Assembly: GCF_003987015.1 (NCBI RefSeq) | Contig: NZ_PIPQ01000001.1 | Span: forward strand, 372,001 to 436,000 | Reading direction: 5' to 3' | Source of the DNA: Aliidiomarina taiwanensis | GTDB lineage: Bacteria; Pseudomonadota; Gammaproteobacteria; Enterobacterales; Alteromonadaceae | Length of the DNA stretch: 64,000 bases | Shown: in pieces, positions 28,691 through 37,681 of the stretch | How the letters are laid out: each line of letters begins with the position of its first letter | How positions within the stretch are numbered: position 1 is the stretch's first letter | Program-made: the position numbers and the translations under genes | The notes under the pieces: model-generated | What the model saw: only the letters and a program-made list of their open reading frames with translations | What the model was told of the DNA's origin: nothing | Databases searched by the model: none

Positions 28691-31600
28691 TCGGATGCCT
28701 CCACTTTAATGGCGTGGTACAGAGGAGTGTAAAGCGCTTCCGTGACCGCTATAAAGTCTGGGTGCGCTTCCAATGCGTCAAAGTCGGAATAGATGGCAGC
28801 AAAGTGTTCTGCGTATTGGGCGTCTCTGCTGTAGTCTTTTTGGGCTTTATCGAGTGCAACGTTATCTGGCTTGCCTTCCGCTTTCGCTTCCACCCATTGA
28901 ATACCAAGGTTTAAGGCTGTTGGTAAGGGGGCTTGCATGCCTTGCCACCACCAAGTAACTAACTGTGCAAGTAATTCTTGTGCTGTTGCCAAGGTTAATC
29001 CGGGCATGCATATGGTGCCCTTAGGCGACAGCACATGGGTCGGCACAGGCTGTTCCTTGAGAACCTGGGTCAATAAGTGTTGCAGCCAAGGGCGCGTTAA
29101 GTTGCGCCAAGTATATTTCTTACCTTTTACAATATCGCTTGTTTGCACAATCACCTGTTGGTATTGGTGGCTTTCATTATGTCGCATTAAATATGGGCTG
29201 TTTAATTCAATGGCGAGTGCATGACCTTGAACTTTCACTGTATGCGTTCGGCTTTCAGGCATGCTTAATGGGGTGAAGTCCTCGCAAATACCCTGCCAGG
29301 CGCGAAACAAGTCGGGTAACAGTTGTGACATATCATCGGCCTGGAGTGCCCCTAAAGCCCCCTCAATGAGCGTACCTTGGCGCACCAATGTGGCAATAGC
29401 TTGCTCTAGCTTGGCCGCATAGTCTTGAGATGACAGCCCCAGCTGAAAGGTGTCTAAAATAAGCGTGTCCTTGAGACTCCATGCTTCTAAGCCGTTGAAT
29501 TCAAAGCTTTCCACATCAAGGGGGATGTCTGCTTCATGGGGGGCATGCACATGAAAACGTTCTTTATAAAGCGCCTCGGTGGGACAGCGTAAAAAGTCGT
29601 TGAGCTGACGCAAGCTCAAGGTGCTTTCGGGGTACCAAGGTGGTAGCTGCGGCCACTCTGCCACGGGCAGTTGTTCTGTAGGGGGTTGCTGCAGTATGGA
29701 CTGCCATTCGTGAACGAATGTATGTAGGCGCTTGTCGTTGGCGTATTCTTTGCTTTCAGGGTTTGGCTCTACAAAGTATCTTGGACTAAAAGCTTGTAGG
29801 GGGTGCTCCGTCGTTAGCGCGGCTAATATGCTTTCGTCACTATTAGTTAACGTCCAACCCGCCTGAATATGGTCTCGTAATTGCCCCACCAAAACCGACG
29901 GTGGGCGTTCTGTGTTGTCACGAATACTTCGTCCCACCCAGCTAATAACCAGCTTTTTCCGTGCCGACAAAAGGGCTTCCAAAAACAGGTAACGGTCGTC
30001 TTCACGGCGGCCACGGTCACCTGGACGGTAGTGTTTTGACATTAAGTCAAAGTCTGCTGGGCGGACACTGCGAGGGTAGTCACCGTCGTTCATCCCCAGT
30101 AACCACACTTGTTGAAAGGGGATGGCTCGCATGGGCATTAACGTTGCGAAATTTATGGCTCCACCCAAAAATTTTTGCGTGAGAGTGGGTTGGTCTAAGG
30201 CACTTAATAATTCTTCAGACACAACTTGAAGGGGCAGTGCTTGCTCTGCCAAACCGCCGTGCTGCCATGTGGTTTCAAGCTGTTCAAATTGAGTTTCTAT
30301 CGTTGAAAGGGCCCAGCTGTCGGCTTGGCTTACTTCCGAGAAAAAGCGTTGTGTAATCTCCTGCATGATGTCTAACCAGACTTTAGGCGTATGCAGGGCT
30401 TGTAATTGTTCTCGCGTATGCGCTAAGTCGTTTAGCAGCTGGGTTAAGGGGCCAAGCAAAGCGGCTTCAAGACCAGCAACTTCATCGTGAGGTTCAATGC
30501 CTAACCAAGGGCCGCTGGCGCCACTGGCAAAACCAAGTAGTAAGCGACGCATGCCGAATAACCAGGTGTTTTGCTCTTCTTCAGGTAGGCCTAATTCAGC
30601 TCGTTGTTTGGCGTCGAGCCCCCAGCGTATATTGGCCCCACGAATCCATTCAGTGAGTCGCGGCAAGTCTGCCTCAGCAAGTTGGTAACGCTCTCGTAGC
30701 GCAGGCGTATCAAGAAGGTCTAATAGTTCGCTGACCATAAAGCGCGAGTGGGGCAAGCCCAAAATGCTTTCAAAGGCGATAAGCAAGGTATTTTGGCCTC
30801 GCTGGCCTTGGTCGGCAATGTGGAAAGGTAAAAAGCGGGAGTCCCGCTGGTCGCCACTGCCAGCATAACGGCCGAAGACAGCCTGAATATGAGGCGCATA
30901 ATCATTAATGTCGGGAACCATAACCAGCACATCTCGTGGTGGTAATGACTCACCTTGTGCATGGGCTTGTTCGAATTCTTTGAGCAGTTGGTCATGCAGA
31001 ATTTCCACCTCGCGCTGGGCACTGTGGGCGACAATAAATTGCAAGCTTTGGTCTTGTTCAGGGTCTATGGTGCAGCCCATGTCCTTTCGTTCTTGCAAAG
31101 GCCGGAGGTCGAATATATCAGACTGTAATTGAGCTAAGAGACTGGTGTTGTCTTCTAAAGGATCGCGATAGATATCAATACTTTTTTGTAATGCAGCAAG
31201 GTGCTCTCGGTACTCTTCGGGTGTGTCCTGTTCGTCCAGTAAATGTAAATAGTCACGGCCTTGTTTTCCCCAGGAAGCAAGCAGTGGGTGCCCGGCTAAA
31301 TGTAAGTCTTCTGGGTTTAAGTCGGCGGGTACTTTACGTGCACGAATACGCTTGTACTCTTGGCGTAATAATTCTTTGCCTTCCACAATATCGCCCCAGT
31401 AATGCTGGCACGGGTTACTGGCAAACACGAGCACTTGTGTAAAGGGTGCTATGGCATGTAATAAGTCGAGGGTTTGCCGTGGTAATGAAGAAATACCAAA
31501 CACCAGCACCCGGCGGGGCAAGCCACTTGGTCTGTGCTCTGGAGAAAAATTGGTGCAGGCTTCCAGAACAGCTTGATGGATGCTTGCTCGGCTGGCCCGT

Positions 31601-32262
31601 GCCCATGGAGACTCCGACTCTGCCAAGTGCGGGTCGTTTTGCACATCGGTAACGAGCAAGCGCCACACAATGGCTTGCCAGCGGTCAGCTTGTTCAAGAG
31701 GCAACTGTTGCATTTGAGCCGTTATGATGACGTCTTCATGTTGCTCCCAGGCAGCAAGCCAGTCGGCTCGATACACCTGGTATTGGTCATATAAGTCCGC
31801 TAGGTTCGCAGCCAGTTGGTGTAACCGCCGCGGGTCGTCGTCTTGCGCTAGAAAGCTTTGCAGTGGTTCGAGTGCTTCGATGGACTCACCACTAACTTGT
31901 AAACGTGCCTCAAGCCCTTCCCAGTTTTGTAATAATTGATATATGCGCCACGTGAGGGGCCCTTTGTCGTAGGGGGAAATAGTTGGAAGTTCATCAAAGA
32001 CGCTTCGATACACCTGCCATAAAAAGCGGCCCGGTAGGTCCACATTCATGGCGGCGGCAATCCCGCAACCCCCTTTGTCGCGGGCGAGCGCCATTTTTAG
32101 CCACTGTGCTATCCCGTTACTTTGCACCAGAATGCACTCGTGCTCTAGAGGACGCAGAGGGTGGCTAACAATCCAATGGCTTAACAGATCGCGGAGATCT
32201 TCAAGCCGGTTGCCTTGTAAAAGCATAAACCCAGGTTGCAATGGGGCAAGTGTCGAGGCCAT
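28687..32262 (-). CDS. recC: Exodeoxyribonuclease V subunit RecC
   Basis: The Chi-recognition and scaffold subunit of RecBCD, an inactivated helicase-nuclease fold. The 1191-residue protein has the RecC N-terminus (LVQSNGIAQWLKMALAR), the VMVPDINDYAPHIQAVFG segment and the LNDFLRCPTEALYKERF segment near the nuclease-like domain. It is the first gene of the recCBD operon. In E. coli, ptrA lies between recC and recB; here the two overlap directly. The Chi sequence recognised cannot be read from the gene. Confidence 0.94.
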   Translation of the reverse strand: MASTLAPLQPGFMLLQGNRLEDLRDLLSHWIVSHPLRPLEHECILVQSNGIAQWLKMALARDKGGCGIAAAMNVDLPGRFLWQVYRSVFDELPTISPYDKGPLTWRIYQLLQNWEGLEARLQVSGESIEALEPLQSFLAQDDDPRRLHQLAANLADLYDQYQVYRADWLAAWEQHEDVIITAQMQQLPLEQADRWQAIVWRLLVTDVQNDPHLAESESPWARASRASIHQAVLEACTNFSPEHRPSGLPRRVLVFGISSLPRQTLDLLHAIAPFTQVLVFASNPCQHYWGDIVEGKELLRQEYKRIRARKVPADLNPEDLHLAGHPLLASWGKQGRDYLHLLDEQDTPEEYREHLAALQKSIDIYRDPLEDNTSLLAQLQSDIFDLRPLQERKDMGCTIDPEQDQSLQFIVAHSAQREVEILHDQLLKEFEQAHAQGESLPPRDVLVMVPDINDYAPHIQAVFGRYAGSGDQRDSRFLPFHIADQGQRGQNTLLIAFESILGLPHSRFMVSELLDLLDTPALRERYQLAEADLPRLTEWIRGANIRWGLDAKQRAELGLPEEEQNTWLFGMRRLLLGFASGASGPWLGIEPHDEVAGLEAALLGPLTQLLNDLAHTREQLQALHTPKVWLDIMQEITQRFFSEVSQADSWALSTIETQFEQLETTWQHGGLAEQALPLQVVSEELLSALDQPTLTQKFLGGAINFATLMPMRAIPFQQVWLLGMNDGDYPRSVRPADFDLMSKHYRPGDRGRREDDRYLFLEALLSARKKLVISWVGRSIRDNTERPPSVLVGQLRDHIQAGWTLTNSDESILAALTTEHPLQAFSPRYFVEPNPESKEYANDKRLHTFVHEWQSILQQPPTEQLPVAEWPQLPPWYPESTLSLRQLNDFLRCPTEALYKERFHVHAPHEADIPLDVESFEFNGLEAWSLKDTLILDTFQLGLSSQDYAAKLEQAIATLVRQGTLIEGALGALQADDMSQLLPDLFRAWQGICEDFTPLSMPESRTHTVKVQGHALAIELNSPYLMRHNESHQYQQVIVQTSDIVKGKKYTWRNLTRPWLQHLLTQVLKEQPVPTHVLSPKGTICMPGLTLATAQELLAQLVTWWWQGMQAPLPTALNLGIQWVEAKAEGKPDNVALDKAQKDYSRDAQYAEHFAAIYSDFDALEAHPDFIAVTEALYTPLYHAIKVEASE

Positions 32263-32305
32263 AGAACATCCTTATAGTTGGTGTGGCGCCCATTAAAGCA
32301 AATAG

Positions 32306-32326
32306 GTGCGACAATACAAGTCGCAC
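32306..32326. repeat. Inverted repeat upstream of recC
   Basis: GTGCGAC-AATACAA-GTCGCAC, perfect 7-bp arms around a 7-base spacer, 44 bases before the recC start codon and in the gap between recC and the small secreted protein gene. No U-run follows on either strand, so an operator or a short RNA hairpin is more likely than a terminator. Confidence 0.5.
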
Positions 32327-32397
32327 TTAGTGAAAACGTGGGATTTGGCCAGTGCTATTCGGTAGAGAAGTTTGGTTTGTGTATGGGCCCATCGCTG

Positions 32398-32781
32398 TTA
32401 TTGCCGCAGTGCTTCTAGGTGTTCAGCCAGGCTTTCTGTTATAACCATGTGTAAATAGTCTAGGTAGTCAGGGTTACAATCGCTGTCAATCAGTCCTTGC
32501 GTGGAAAGGTTCGCCTTTGCACGAATATTGTCTGGGTTTGTGTATCGTTCTGTTAGTTCACGGTAACTCATGTGTGTTTTGGCGATGCTTAATCGGTCGA
32601 GCTCCTGTAGTTTGGACTCACTCAAGGCTATATGGCTTCCGCATGCTTCGTCAATTTGCTGTAGAGACACCTGGTGAATGCGAATTTGGGTGACTGCCCG
32701 TTGAAGTTCATCAGACTCTGAAGCAAAAAGGGACGAATGAAAGAAACCTATCATACAAAATACGACAATATGAGCACGCAT
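32398..32781 (-). CDS. Hypothetical secreted small protein
   Basis: A 127-residue protein of unrecognised family. A probable Sec signal peptide occupies residues 1-20 (MRAHIVVFCMIGFFHSSLFA), giving a mature periplasmic domain of about 107 residues with two cysteines (DEACGSH and DSDCNPDY), which could form a disulfide. The mature part looks mostly helical. A GGGAG lies about 8 bases before the ATG. It is transcribed in the same direction as recC but is separated from it by 135 bases. No function can be assigned. Confidence 0.6.
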   Translation of the reverse strand: MRAHIVVFCMIGFFHSSLFASESDELQRAVTQIRIHQVSLQQIDEACGSHIALSESKLQELDRLSIAKTHMSYRELTERYTNPDNIRAKANLSTQGLIDSDCNPDYLDYLHMVITESLAEHLEALRQ

Positions 32782-32884
32782 GGGGTTAGCTCCCTGTCTT
32801 GGAAAGTGTGAATTTCATGTTACTTAAAATGAACATGAAGGCAAAGCTTATTAAGCAGTATTCCGCTTGATTGCCTTTGGTTCG

Positions 32885-32905
32885 ACTCATAGAATGAGAC
32901 TCATT
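32885..32905. repeat. Overlapping palindromes upstream of the lipoate ligase gene
   Basis: CTCAT-AGA-ATGAG-A-CTCATT forms two overlapping inverted repeats; AATGAGACTCATT (32,893-32,905) is a perfect palindrome around a central A. It lies 31 bases before the start codon at 32,936, a position suited to a regulator. The regulator is unknown. Confidence 0.45.
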
Positions 32906-32935
32906 ATTTTTGAGGTTTGAGGGCAGGGTGTAACG

Positions 32936-34000
32936 ATGAAGCATGAAATAATGCACGGTGAGTATAAAGTACCAGGTGGTAAGCTGGTTGTAGCTGATAT
33001 GGAAGTACACCAAGGAATCTTGCAGAATGTCAGTATTTCGGGAGACTTCTTCCTAGAGCCTGACTCGGCTTTAACACACATTAATGAAGCCTTGAATGGT
33101 TTGCCTGTGTCCGCCAGCCATAAAACCTTAAGTACCGCAATTCAAGAAGCCCTTGGCGACGACGTGATGATGTTTGGTTTTTCAGCAGAAGCAGTGGCAA
33201 CAGCAGTACGCCGAGCGTTGGGGCAAGCCAGTAGCTGGCTTGATCATGAATTTACGGTTATTCCGCCTGTCACTTTACCAGCAGCTCAGCATGCAGCGTT
33301 AGACGAGGTGATAGCAAACTCGGTTGCACAGGGGGTGCGCGGACCCACCTTACGCTTTTGGGACTGGGACGACTCGGTTGTTGTTATTGGCTGCTTCCAG
33401 TCGGTACGAAACGAGGTGGATATGGAGGCTGCGGCACAAGAAGGGGTGCAAGTGGTGCGTCGTGCAACCGGTGGTGGCGCTATGTTTATGCAACCTGGCA
33501 ACTGTATAACCTATTCACTCACTGTGCCTACCTCGATAGTGGATGGCATGAGCATTGAACAGTCCTATCAGTTCTTGGACGCATGGGTGCTTGCTGCGCT
33601 TGGTGAGGTGGGAATAAAAGCCCACTACAAACCCCTGAACGACATTAGCTCGGAACAGGGAAAAATAGGGGGAGCAGCCCAGAAGCGCTTTGCCAATGGC
33701 GTCTTGGTTCATCATGCCACGATGGCTTATGACATAGACGCCGATAAAATGTTACAGGTACTTCGTATAGGTCGGGAAAAACTGTCTGACAAAGGCACTA
33801 AAAGTGCGAACAAGCGCGTAGACCCGATGCGAAGTCAAACAGGCCTGTCTCGAGAGGCCATTATAGACGCTTTTATTGCGTACTTTTCGAGTACATATAC
33901 AAGCCAAGCGGGCGACTATTTACCAGAAGAGCTAGCTGCAGGAAAGCGCCTTGTAGAGGAAAAGTATTTAACGGACGAGTGGTTGTATAAAGTAAACTAA
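32936..34000 (+). CDS. Lipoate-protein ligase with the accessory (LplB-like) domain at the N-terminus
   Basis: Predicted to attach lipoate to lipoyl domains of 2-oxoacid dehydrogenases or the glycine cleavage H protein. The 354-residue protein has an N-terminal small domain (1-97: HGEYKVPGGKLVVAD, NVSISGDFFLEPD) that resembles the accessory domain found at the C-terminus of E. coli LplA or as separate LplB in archaea. It is followed by a catalytic LplA domain with RRATGGGAMFM (175-185) and the reactive-lysine segment NDISSEQGKIGGAAQKR (K243). The domain order is thus reversed relative to E. coli LplA. An AGGG Shine-Dalgarno sequence precedes the ATG. SucB in this window would be a natural client. 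The exact acceptor is unknown. Confidence 0.87.
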   Translation: MKHEIMHGEYKVPGGKLVVADMEVHQGILQNVSISGDFFLEPDSALTHINEALNGLPVSASHKTLSTAIQEALGDDVMMFGFSAEAVATAVRRALGQASSWLDHEFTVIPPVTLPAAQHAALDEVIANSVAQGVRGPTLRFWDWDDSVVVIGCFQSVRNEVDMEAAAQEGVQVVRRATGGGAMFMQPGNCITYSLTVPTSIVDGMSIEQSYQFLDAWVLAALGEVGIKAHYKPLNDISSEQGKIGGAAQKRFANGVLVHHATMAYDIDADKMLQVLRIGREKLSDKGTKSANKRVDPMRSQTGLSREAIIDAFIAYFSSTYTSQAGDYLPEELAAGKRLVEEKYLTDEWLYKVN

Positions 34001-34014
34001 CCGTCTGAAACAAC

Positions 34015-34040
34015 AGGGCTACCCTAAAAGGAGTAGCCCT
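34015..34040. repeat. Inverted repeat after the lipoate ligase gene
   Basis: AGGGCTAC / GTAGCCCT, 8-bp arms around a 10-base loop, 15 bases after the stop codon. No U-run follows on the plus strand, so it is at best a weak terminator or an mRNA 3' stabiliser. Confidence 0.45.
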
Positions 34041-34097
34041 AAAAGACTGGCAGTTAGCCCCTCGCCAATGCATGAGACGTAGTAAACTAGAGCCACA

Positions 34098-34697
34098 ATG
34101 AAACCGTTAAATAAAACAGTGGCTTTTATGACCTTCGATTTAAATAGCCGTTATGGCTTAAACCCCGCCCACAGTGAAGTGGTAGACGCTTGCTCACACA
34201 TTGAACCATGCCACGCGCTCGACATGGGCTGCTCTAACGGGCGTAACGCCCTTTACCTGAGCCAACAAGGTTTCCAGGTAACTGCCGTGGATAACAACCC
34301 AAGCGCGGTAAATATGCTTGAACAAATTATCCAAGAAGAACAAATAAGCACGATTCAGACAGAGGTTTACGACCTTCATGAGGCGCAGTTAAAAGGGCCT
34401 TTTGGCTTTGTTGTGTGCACTGTAACCCTGATGTTTCTTAACCCAAACCGGGTCCAGGCGGTCATTCGTAACATGCAAGACAGTACTTTTGAAGGTGGCT
34501 ATAACTTAATTGTGTGCGCTATGAACACTTCGCAACACCCGTGCCCTATGCCTTTTCCCTTCACCTTTGAAGAAAAGGAATTAAAGGAAGCCTACGCTGG
34601 CTGGGAGCTAATTAAATATAACGAAGACCTTGGCACTATGCATAATGGCGCACAATTGCAGTTTGCGACTTTATTGGCACAAAAACCAAAGAGTTAG
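34098..34697 (+). CDS. tehB: TehB-family SAM-dependent methyltransferase
   Basis: A 199-residue class I methyltransferase very like E. coli TehB, which methylates and so detoxifies tellurite. The SAM-binding motif ALDMGCSNGRNALYLS is at 40-55, and the family-specific segments TLMFLNPNRV, GGYNLIVCAMNT, FPFTFEEKEL and KYNEDLGTMH follow in order. Methylation of tellurite is known for the family; the physiological role here is inferred. The first 11 residues are longer than in E. coli, and an internal ATG at 34,128 is an alternative start. It follows the lipoate ligase gene on the same strand. Confidence 0.9.
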   Translation: MKPLNKTVAFMTFDLNSRYGLNPAHSEVVDACSHIEPCHALDMGCSNGRNALYLSQQGFQVTAVDNNPSAVNMLEQIIQEEQISTIQTEVYDLHEAQLKGPFGFVVCTVTLMFLNPNRVQAVIRNMQDSTFEGGYNLIVCAMNTSQHPCPMPFPFTFEEKELKEAYAGWELIKYNEDLGTMHNGAQLQFATLLAQKPKS

Positions 34698-34784
34698 TAT
34701 GAGGTATGTCTTGCCTATTGCTGGCAACCGTTTTATCTTCAATGGAAGATGTGGCAGTTAGCATGCGAAGCAGAAGGTAAATAT

Positions 34785-36191
34785 ATGAGCACGCCTAACC
34801 AGAAAAATATAGAGATAGCTTTAGCCGGCGAGAGTGGCCAGCAGGCAGTATCTCCCGTTTTATTAGCTGAAATATTTCAAAGCTATGAAGAGGCCGTCGT
34901 CGTGGCGGATGTGAATCGGCGTATCGTATACGTAAACTCTGCCGTAGAAAACCTGTTTGGATATAACAAGGAAGACTTATACGGGAAGGAAACCAAGGTA
35001 CTTTACGCTGAAGAAAGGGACTATGCAGAACAAGGAAATAAACGGTTTAATGTGGACAGTAGAAAAGGCCCAGAAAACTACCGAATCGTTTACCGTAGAG
35101 CTGACGGCAGGGAGTTCTTAGGGAAAACAACAGGCGCTGTTATGCGTAACATGGACGATCAGGTGAGCGGTTTTATGGGGGTTATTCGGCCCGCTCGTTC
35201 AGCAGAGCAGTCACTCGATGCACTGCAAAAAGTGAATACTATTACAGCGAATGTAAAACTAAGCCACGAAGAAAAGCTCGATGCTTTATTGCGCGTTGGA
35301 TTGAACCACTTTGGCTTAGAAATAGGCATTGTTTCGCATATTGAAGACTCCAAGTACACGGTAGACAGCTGTGTTGATTATAACGAGCAGCTAGAGCCTT
35401 TAACTGTTTTTGATTTAAGCGGCACTTACTGCGTACATACGCTGACAGAGGGAAAGCCGGTGGGCTTTCATTATGTGCGAGAAAGTGAGATTAAAGACCA
35501 CCCATGCTATCAAAACTTCCAGCTTGAGTCGTATATTGGCTGCCCTATTATGTTTGACGACAAGGTATACGGGACGCTTAACTTCTCCAGTCCTTCGCCG
35601 GTAGAGCCGTTTAATAAAGACGATTATATTTTAATTGAGTTACTGGCAGATACGGTGAGCTACTTGCTGTTTAAAAAACTTGCTGAAGAGGAAATGGCTG
35701 CGTTAGCGCGGATCGATGAACTAACAGGCTTACCAAACCGCCGCGCTACCTGGGAGCGCTTAACTGAAAATATAGAACAAGCAAGTCGTACAGGTTTGCC
35801 TTTGAGTGTTCTTTCTATTGATATTGATCACTTCAAAAATATTAACGACACCTGGGGACATGCAGGGGGCGACTTAGCTTTGGTTGCCTTTGCCCGAGTA
35901 GCCAATCAGGTGGGGCGTAAAGTGGACTTTTGCGGCCGTATTGGTGGTGAAGAATTTGTGTTTGTTTTGCCGGGAGCAGATAAGGCCGCGGCCCAAGAGT
36001 TTGGGAATAGGCTACGGGAGCGGTTAGCAGACGTGCAAGTTGAGGTTGCTGACAAAGAGCCTATTCGCTTAACGCTCAGCGCAGGCATAGCCAAGCTTGA
36101 ACCAGGTGATACCATTGAAAGCCTGCTGGCCCGTGCTGATGATGCGATGTACCAAGCAAAAGAGCAGGGCCGAGACAGGGTTTGTTTATAA
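34785..36191 (+). CDS. PAS-GAF-GGDEF diguanylate cyclase (cytoplasmic)
   Basis: Predicted to make cyclic di-GMP in response to a cytosolic signal. The 468-residue protein has a PAS domain (about 25-135, FGYNKEDLYGKETKVLY), a GAF domain (about 155-300, SYIGCPIMFDDKVYGTLNF) and a GGDEF domain with intact GGEEF at 387-391. An inhibitory I-site RxxD (R378-D381) lies five residues before it, so product inhibition is expected. No transmembrane helix. The start at 34,785 is chosen over the in-frame ATG at 34,749 because AAGGT lies just before it and the upstream part has no domain character. Its 3' end abuts the convergent GPP34 gene by one base. Confidence 0.93.
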   Translation: MSTPNQKNIEIALAGESGQQAVSPVLLAEIFQSYEEAVVVADVNRRIVYVNSAVENLFGYNKEDLYGKETKVLYAEERDYAEQGNKRFNVDSRKGPENYRIVYRRADGREFLGKTTGAVMRNMDDQVSGFMGVIRPARSAEQSLDALQKVNTITANVKLSHEEKLDALLRVGLNHFGLEIGIVSHIEDSKYTVDSCVDYNEQLEPLTVFDLSGTYCVHTLTEGKPVGFHYVRESEIKDHPCYQNFQLESYIGCPIMFDDKVYGTLNFSSPSPVEPFNKDDYILIELLADTVSYLLFKKLAEEEMAALARIDELTGLPNRRATWERLTENIEQASRTGLPLSVLSIDIDHFKNINDTWGHAGGDLALVAFARVANQVGRKVDFCGRIGGEEFVFVLPGADKAAAQEFGNRLRERLADVQVEVADKEPIRLTLSAGIAKLEPGDTIESLLARADDAMYQAKEQGRDRVCL

Positions 36192-36192
36192 C

Positions 36193-36894
36193 TTAGCAGG
36201 AACTCGAAGTGGTGCTGCTTGTTGTTGCTGCTGTTATAGCAGGCAGCATGACTGTAATCATAATAGCCGCTTGAATTGCCTGCACCGTTTCCTTAGCGGC
36301 TTGCGACACTAACTCTCCGCGTTCAAGCTGTTGTATGCGCTTCTTATGTTGCCTTAACTCTTGTTTGCTAAATACTTGAGGTAATAGCTTGGCACTATTG
36401 GCCAAAGCGGTAACGATAGCTGTGCGGGAGTCGACTTCTTGGTTTTCATCAAGCACCAATTGGCGCATAGCTTGTCGCAGCTGTTGTTCGGGTATTGGGT
36501 TGATTTCAGGATAAACTCGGCGTTCAAACAGCCATAGAATTTTTTCCTTGTCGGCAGACACAATGCCTGACTCGGCCAACGAGTTGGCGACTTTATGTTT
36601 TAAGTCTTTGATACCACCTAGCTTGAAAATCCAGTCTTTTAACTTTTTGGGTCGTTTGCTTTTTGCAATAAGCGCAAGCGCCTCGTCGAGTAGGGCGTCA
36701 CCCGTAGAAGACTCTGTTACGACTGCTACCCTATTTTTATTGTCTTCCTGAACTTGAATGCGACCAAGCAACAGCAGCTCGGCGGCGAGCGCTCCGGCTG
36801 TTGCATATTCTACATACATGCCGTTCATGGTTCCTTTCTCTTCACAAAGAGAAAGCAACATAATGGCTTGGTACAGTGTTAAGTCTTCCGGCAT
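36193..36894 (-). CDS. GOLPH3/VPS74 (GPP34) domain protein
   Basis: A 233-residue protein with the fold signature of eukaryotic Golgi phosphoprotein 3. It has the N-terminal LTLYQAIMLLSLCEEKGTM, YATAGALAAELLLLGRIQV, then TGDALLDEALALIAKSKRPKKLKDWI and a helical second half with ERRVYPEINP. In eukaryotes this family binds phosphatidylinositol 4-phosphate and Golgi glycosyltransferases; bacterial members have no established role. The C-terminus has a hydrophobic stretch (IMITVMLPAI) and a Ser/Thr-rich end with a terminal Cys (TTSSTTSSSC), which may associate with the membrane. It is convergent with the PAS-GAF-GGDEF gene and divergent from the DUF2478 gene. Confidence 0.82.
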   Translation of the reverse strand: MPEDLTLYQAIMLLSLCEEKGTMNGMYVEYATAGALAAELLLLGRIQVQEDNKNRVAVVTESSTGDALLDEALALIAKSKRPKKLKDWIFKLGGIKDLKHKVANSLAESGIVSADKEKILWLFERRVYPEINPIPEQQLRQAMRQLVLDENQEVDSRTAIVTALANSAKLLPQVFSKQELRQHKKRIQQLERGELVSQAAKETVQAIQAAIMITVMLPAITAATTSSTTSSSC

Positions 36895-37053
36895 AAAATA
36901 TTGACTCGTTTTAGGTTATGCATAGTGGTTAGATAGTAGCCATGTTTCTAATAAATAAGCAAGCTAACCCCTTTTGTGTATTGATGTACAGTGGATTTAT
37001 GCGTCATGATGCTCGCTATAAATGGTATGTTCAGAAGTGTAAGGAGTATGGAC

Positions 37054-37602
37054 ATGGTGCTACCTGCAGCGGCAGTTTTGCATAAGGGCGACGGCGAGGG
37101 CGATGCTCTTTTAGCCAGTATTATTCAGCAGTACCAACAGCAAGGCTGGTGTATACAAGGTTTACTAACAGAACAAGGCAAAGATATGACCAGCAAGAAG
37201 CCCATGGCTTTGCGGGACATACAAAGCGGTGAAGTGTTTGTTATTTCTCAGTACCGAGGCCGCGACGCCCGTGGGTGTAGCCTCGACTTAGGTGGGCTTT
37301 CCGAAGCAGGCAAAGTACTGCGCAATGTCTTGAATGATGCTGAAAACGGCAGTGTGCCCGACTTAGTCTTTATTAATCGCTTTGGTCATGGTGAAACACA
37401 AGGGAAGGGCTTAAGCAGTGAGTTTGCAGAATTAATAAGCGCGGGTATACCCGTACTCACTTTGGTGAGTGAAAAGTACCTTGACGCATGGCAAACATTT
37501 GCTGGTGAGTTGGCTGAGATTTTGCCATTAGAGCGGGAAGTAATAGAGGGTTGGTTACATGATATTCAAAAGCTGAACTGTCACCCAAATAAAAGTGATT
37601 AA
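37054..37602 (+). CDS. DUF2478 family protein
   Basis: A 182-residue protein of the DUF2478 family, recognised by the N-terminal beta strand (AAVLHKGDGEGDALLASII), GRDARGCSLDLGGLSEAGKV, and DLVFINRFGHGETQGKGLSSEF followed by GIPVLTLVSEKYLDAWQTFAG. The family resembles P-loop nucleotide-binding folds and is often annotated near molybdate-uptake genes, but no such genes are here and the function is unknown. The start at 37,054 is chosen because AAGGAG lies 7 bases upstream; an ATG at 37,048 is too close to it. Expressed in the same direction as the next gene. Confidence 0.78.
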   Translation: MVLPAAAVLHKGDGEGDALLASIIQQYQQQGWCIQGLLTEQGKDMTSKKPMALRDIQSGEVFVISQYRGRDARGCSLDLGGLSEAGKVLRNVLNDAENGSVPDLVFINRFGHGETQGKGLSSEFAELISAGIPVLTLVSEKYLDAWQTFAGELAEILPLEREVIEGWLHDIQKLNCHPNKSD

Positions 37603-37681
37603 ATTTTACTCAGAACCGGTCGATACATAGTTAAGAGGTAAACCATTTGTACTTTACATACGGTTATGTAGGAGCATGATA

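Noticed and set aside
30908-31939. Several plus-strand ORFs inside recC
   Set aside because: They lie antisense to a conserved gene, have Ser/Arg/Trp-rich composition and lack ribosome binding sites.
32885-32905. A Fur box upstream of the lipoate ligase gene
   Set aside because: The palindrome resembles half of a Fur site but lacks the GATAAT-type repeats; too weak to name a regulator.
32786-33013. Minus-strand ORF of 75 codons overlapping the lipoate ligase start
   Set aside because: It overlaps the well-supported N-terminus of the lipoate ligase and has no recognisable protein character.
34098-37602. A tellurium-resistance (ter/teh) island from tehB and nearby genes
   Set aside because: Only tehB is recognisable. 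The GPP34 and DUF2478 proteins are not TerB/TerD-like, and no tehA or ter genes are present.
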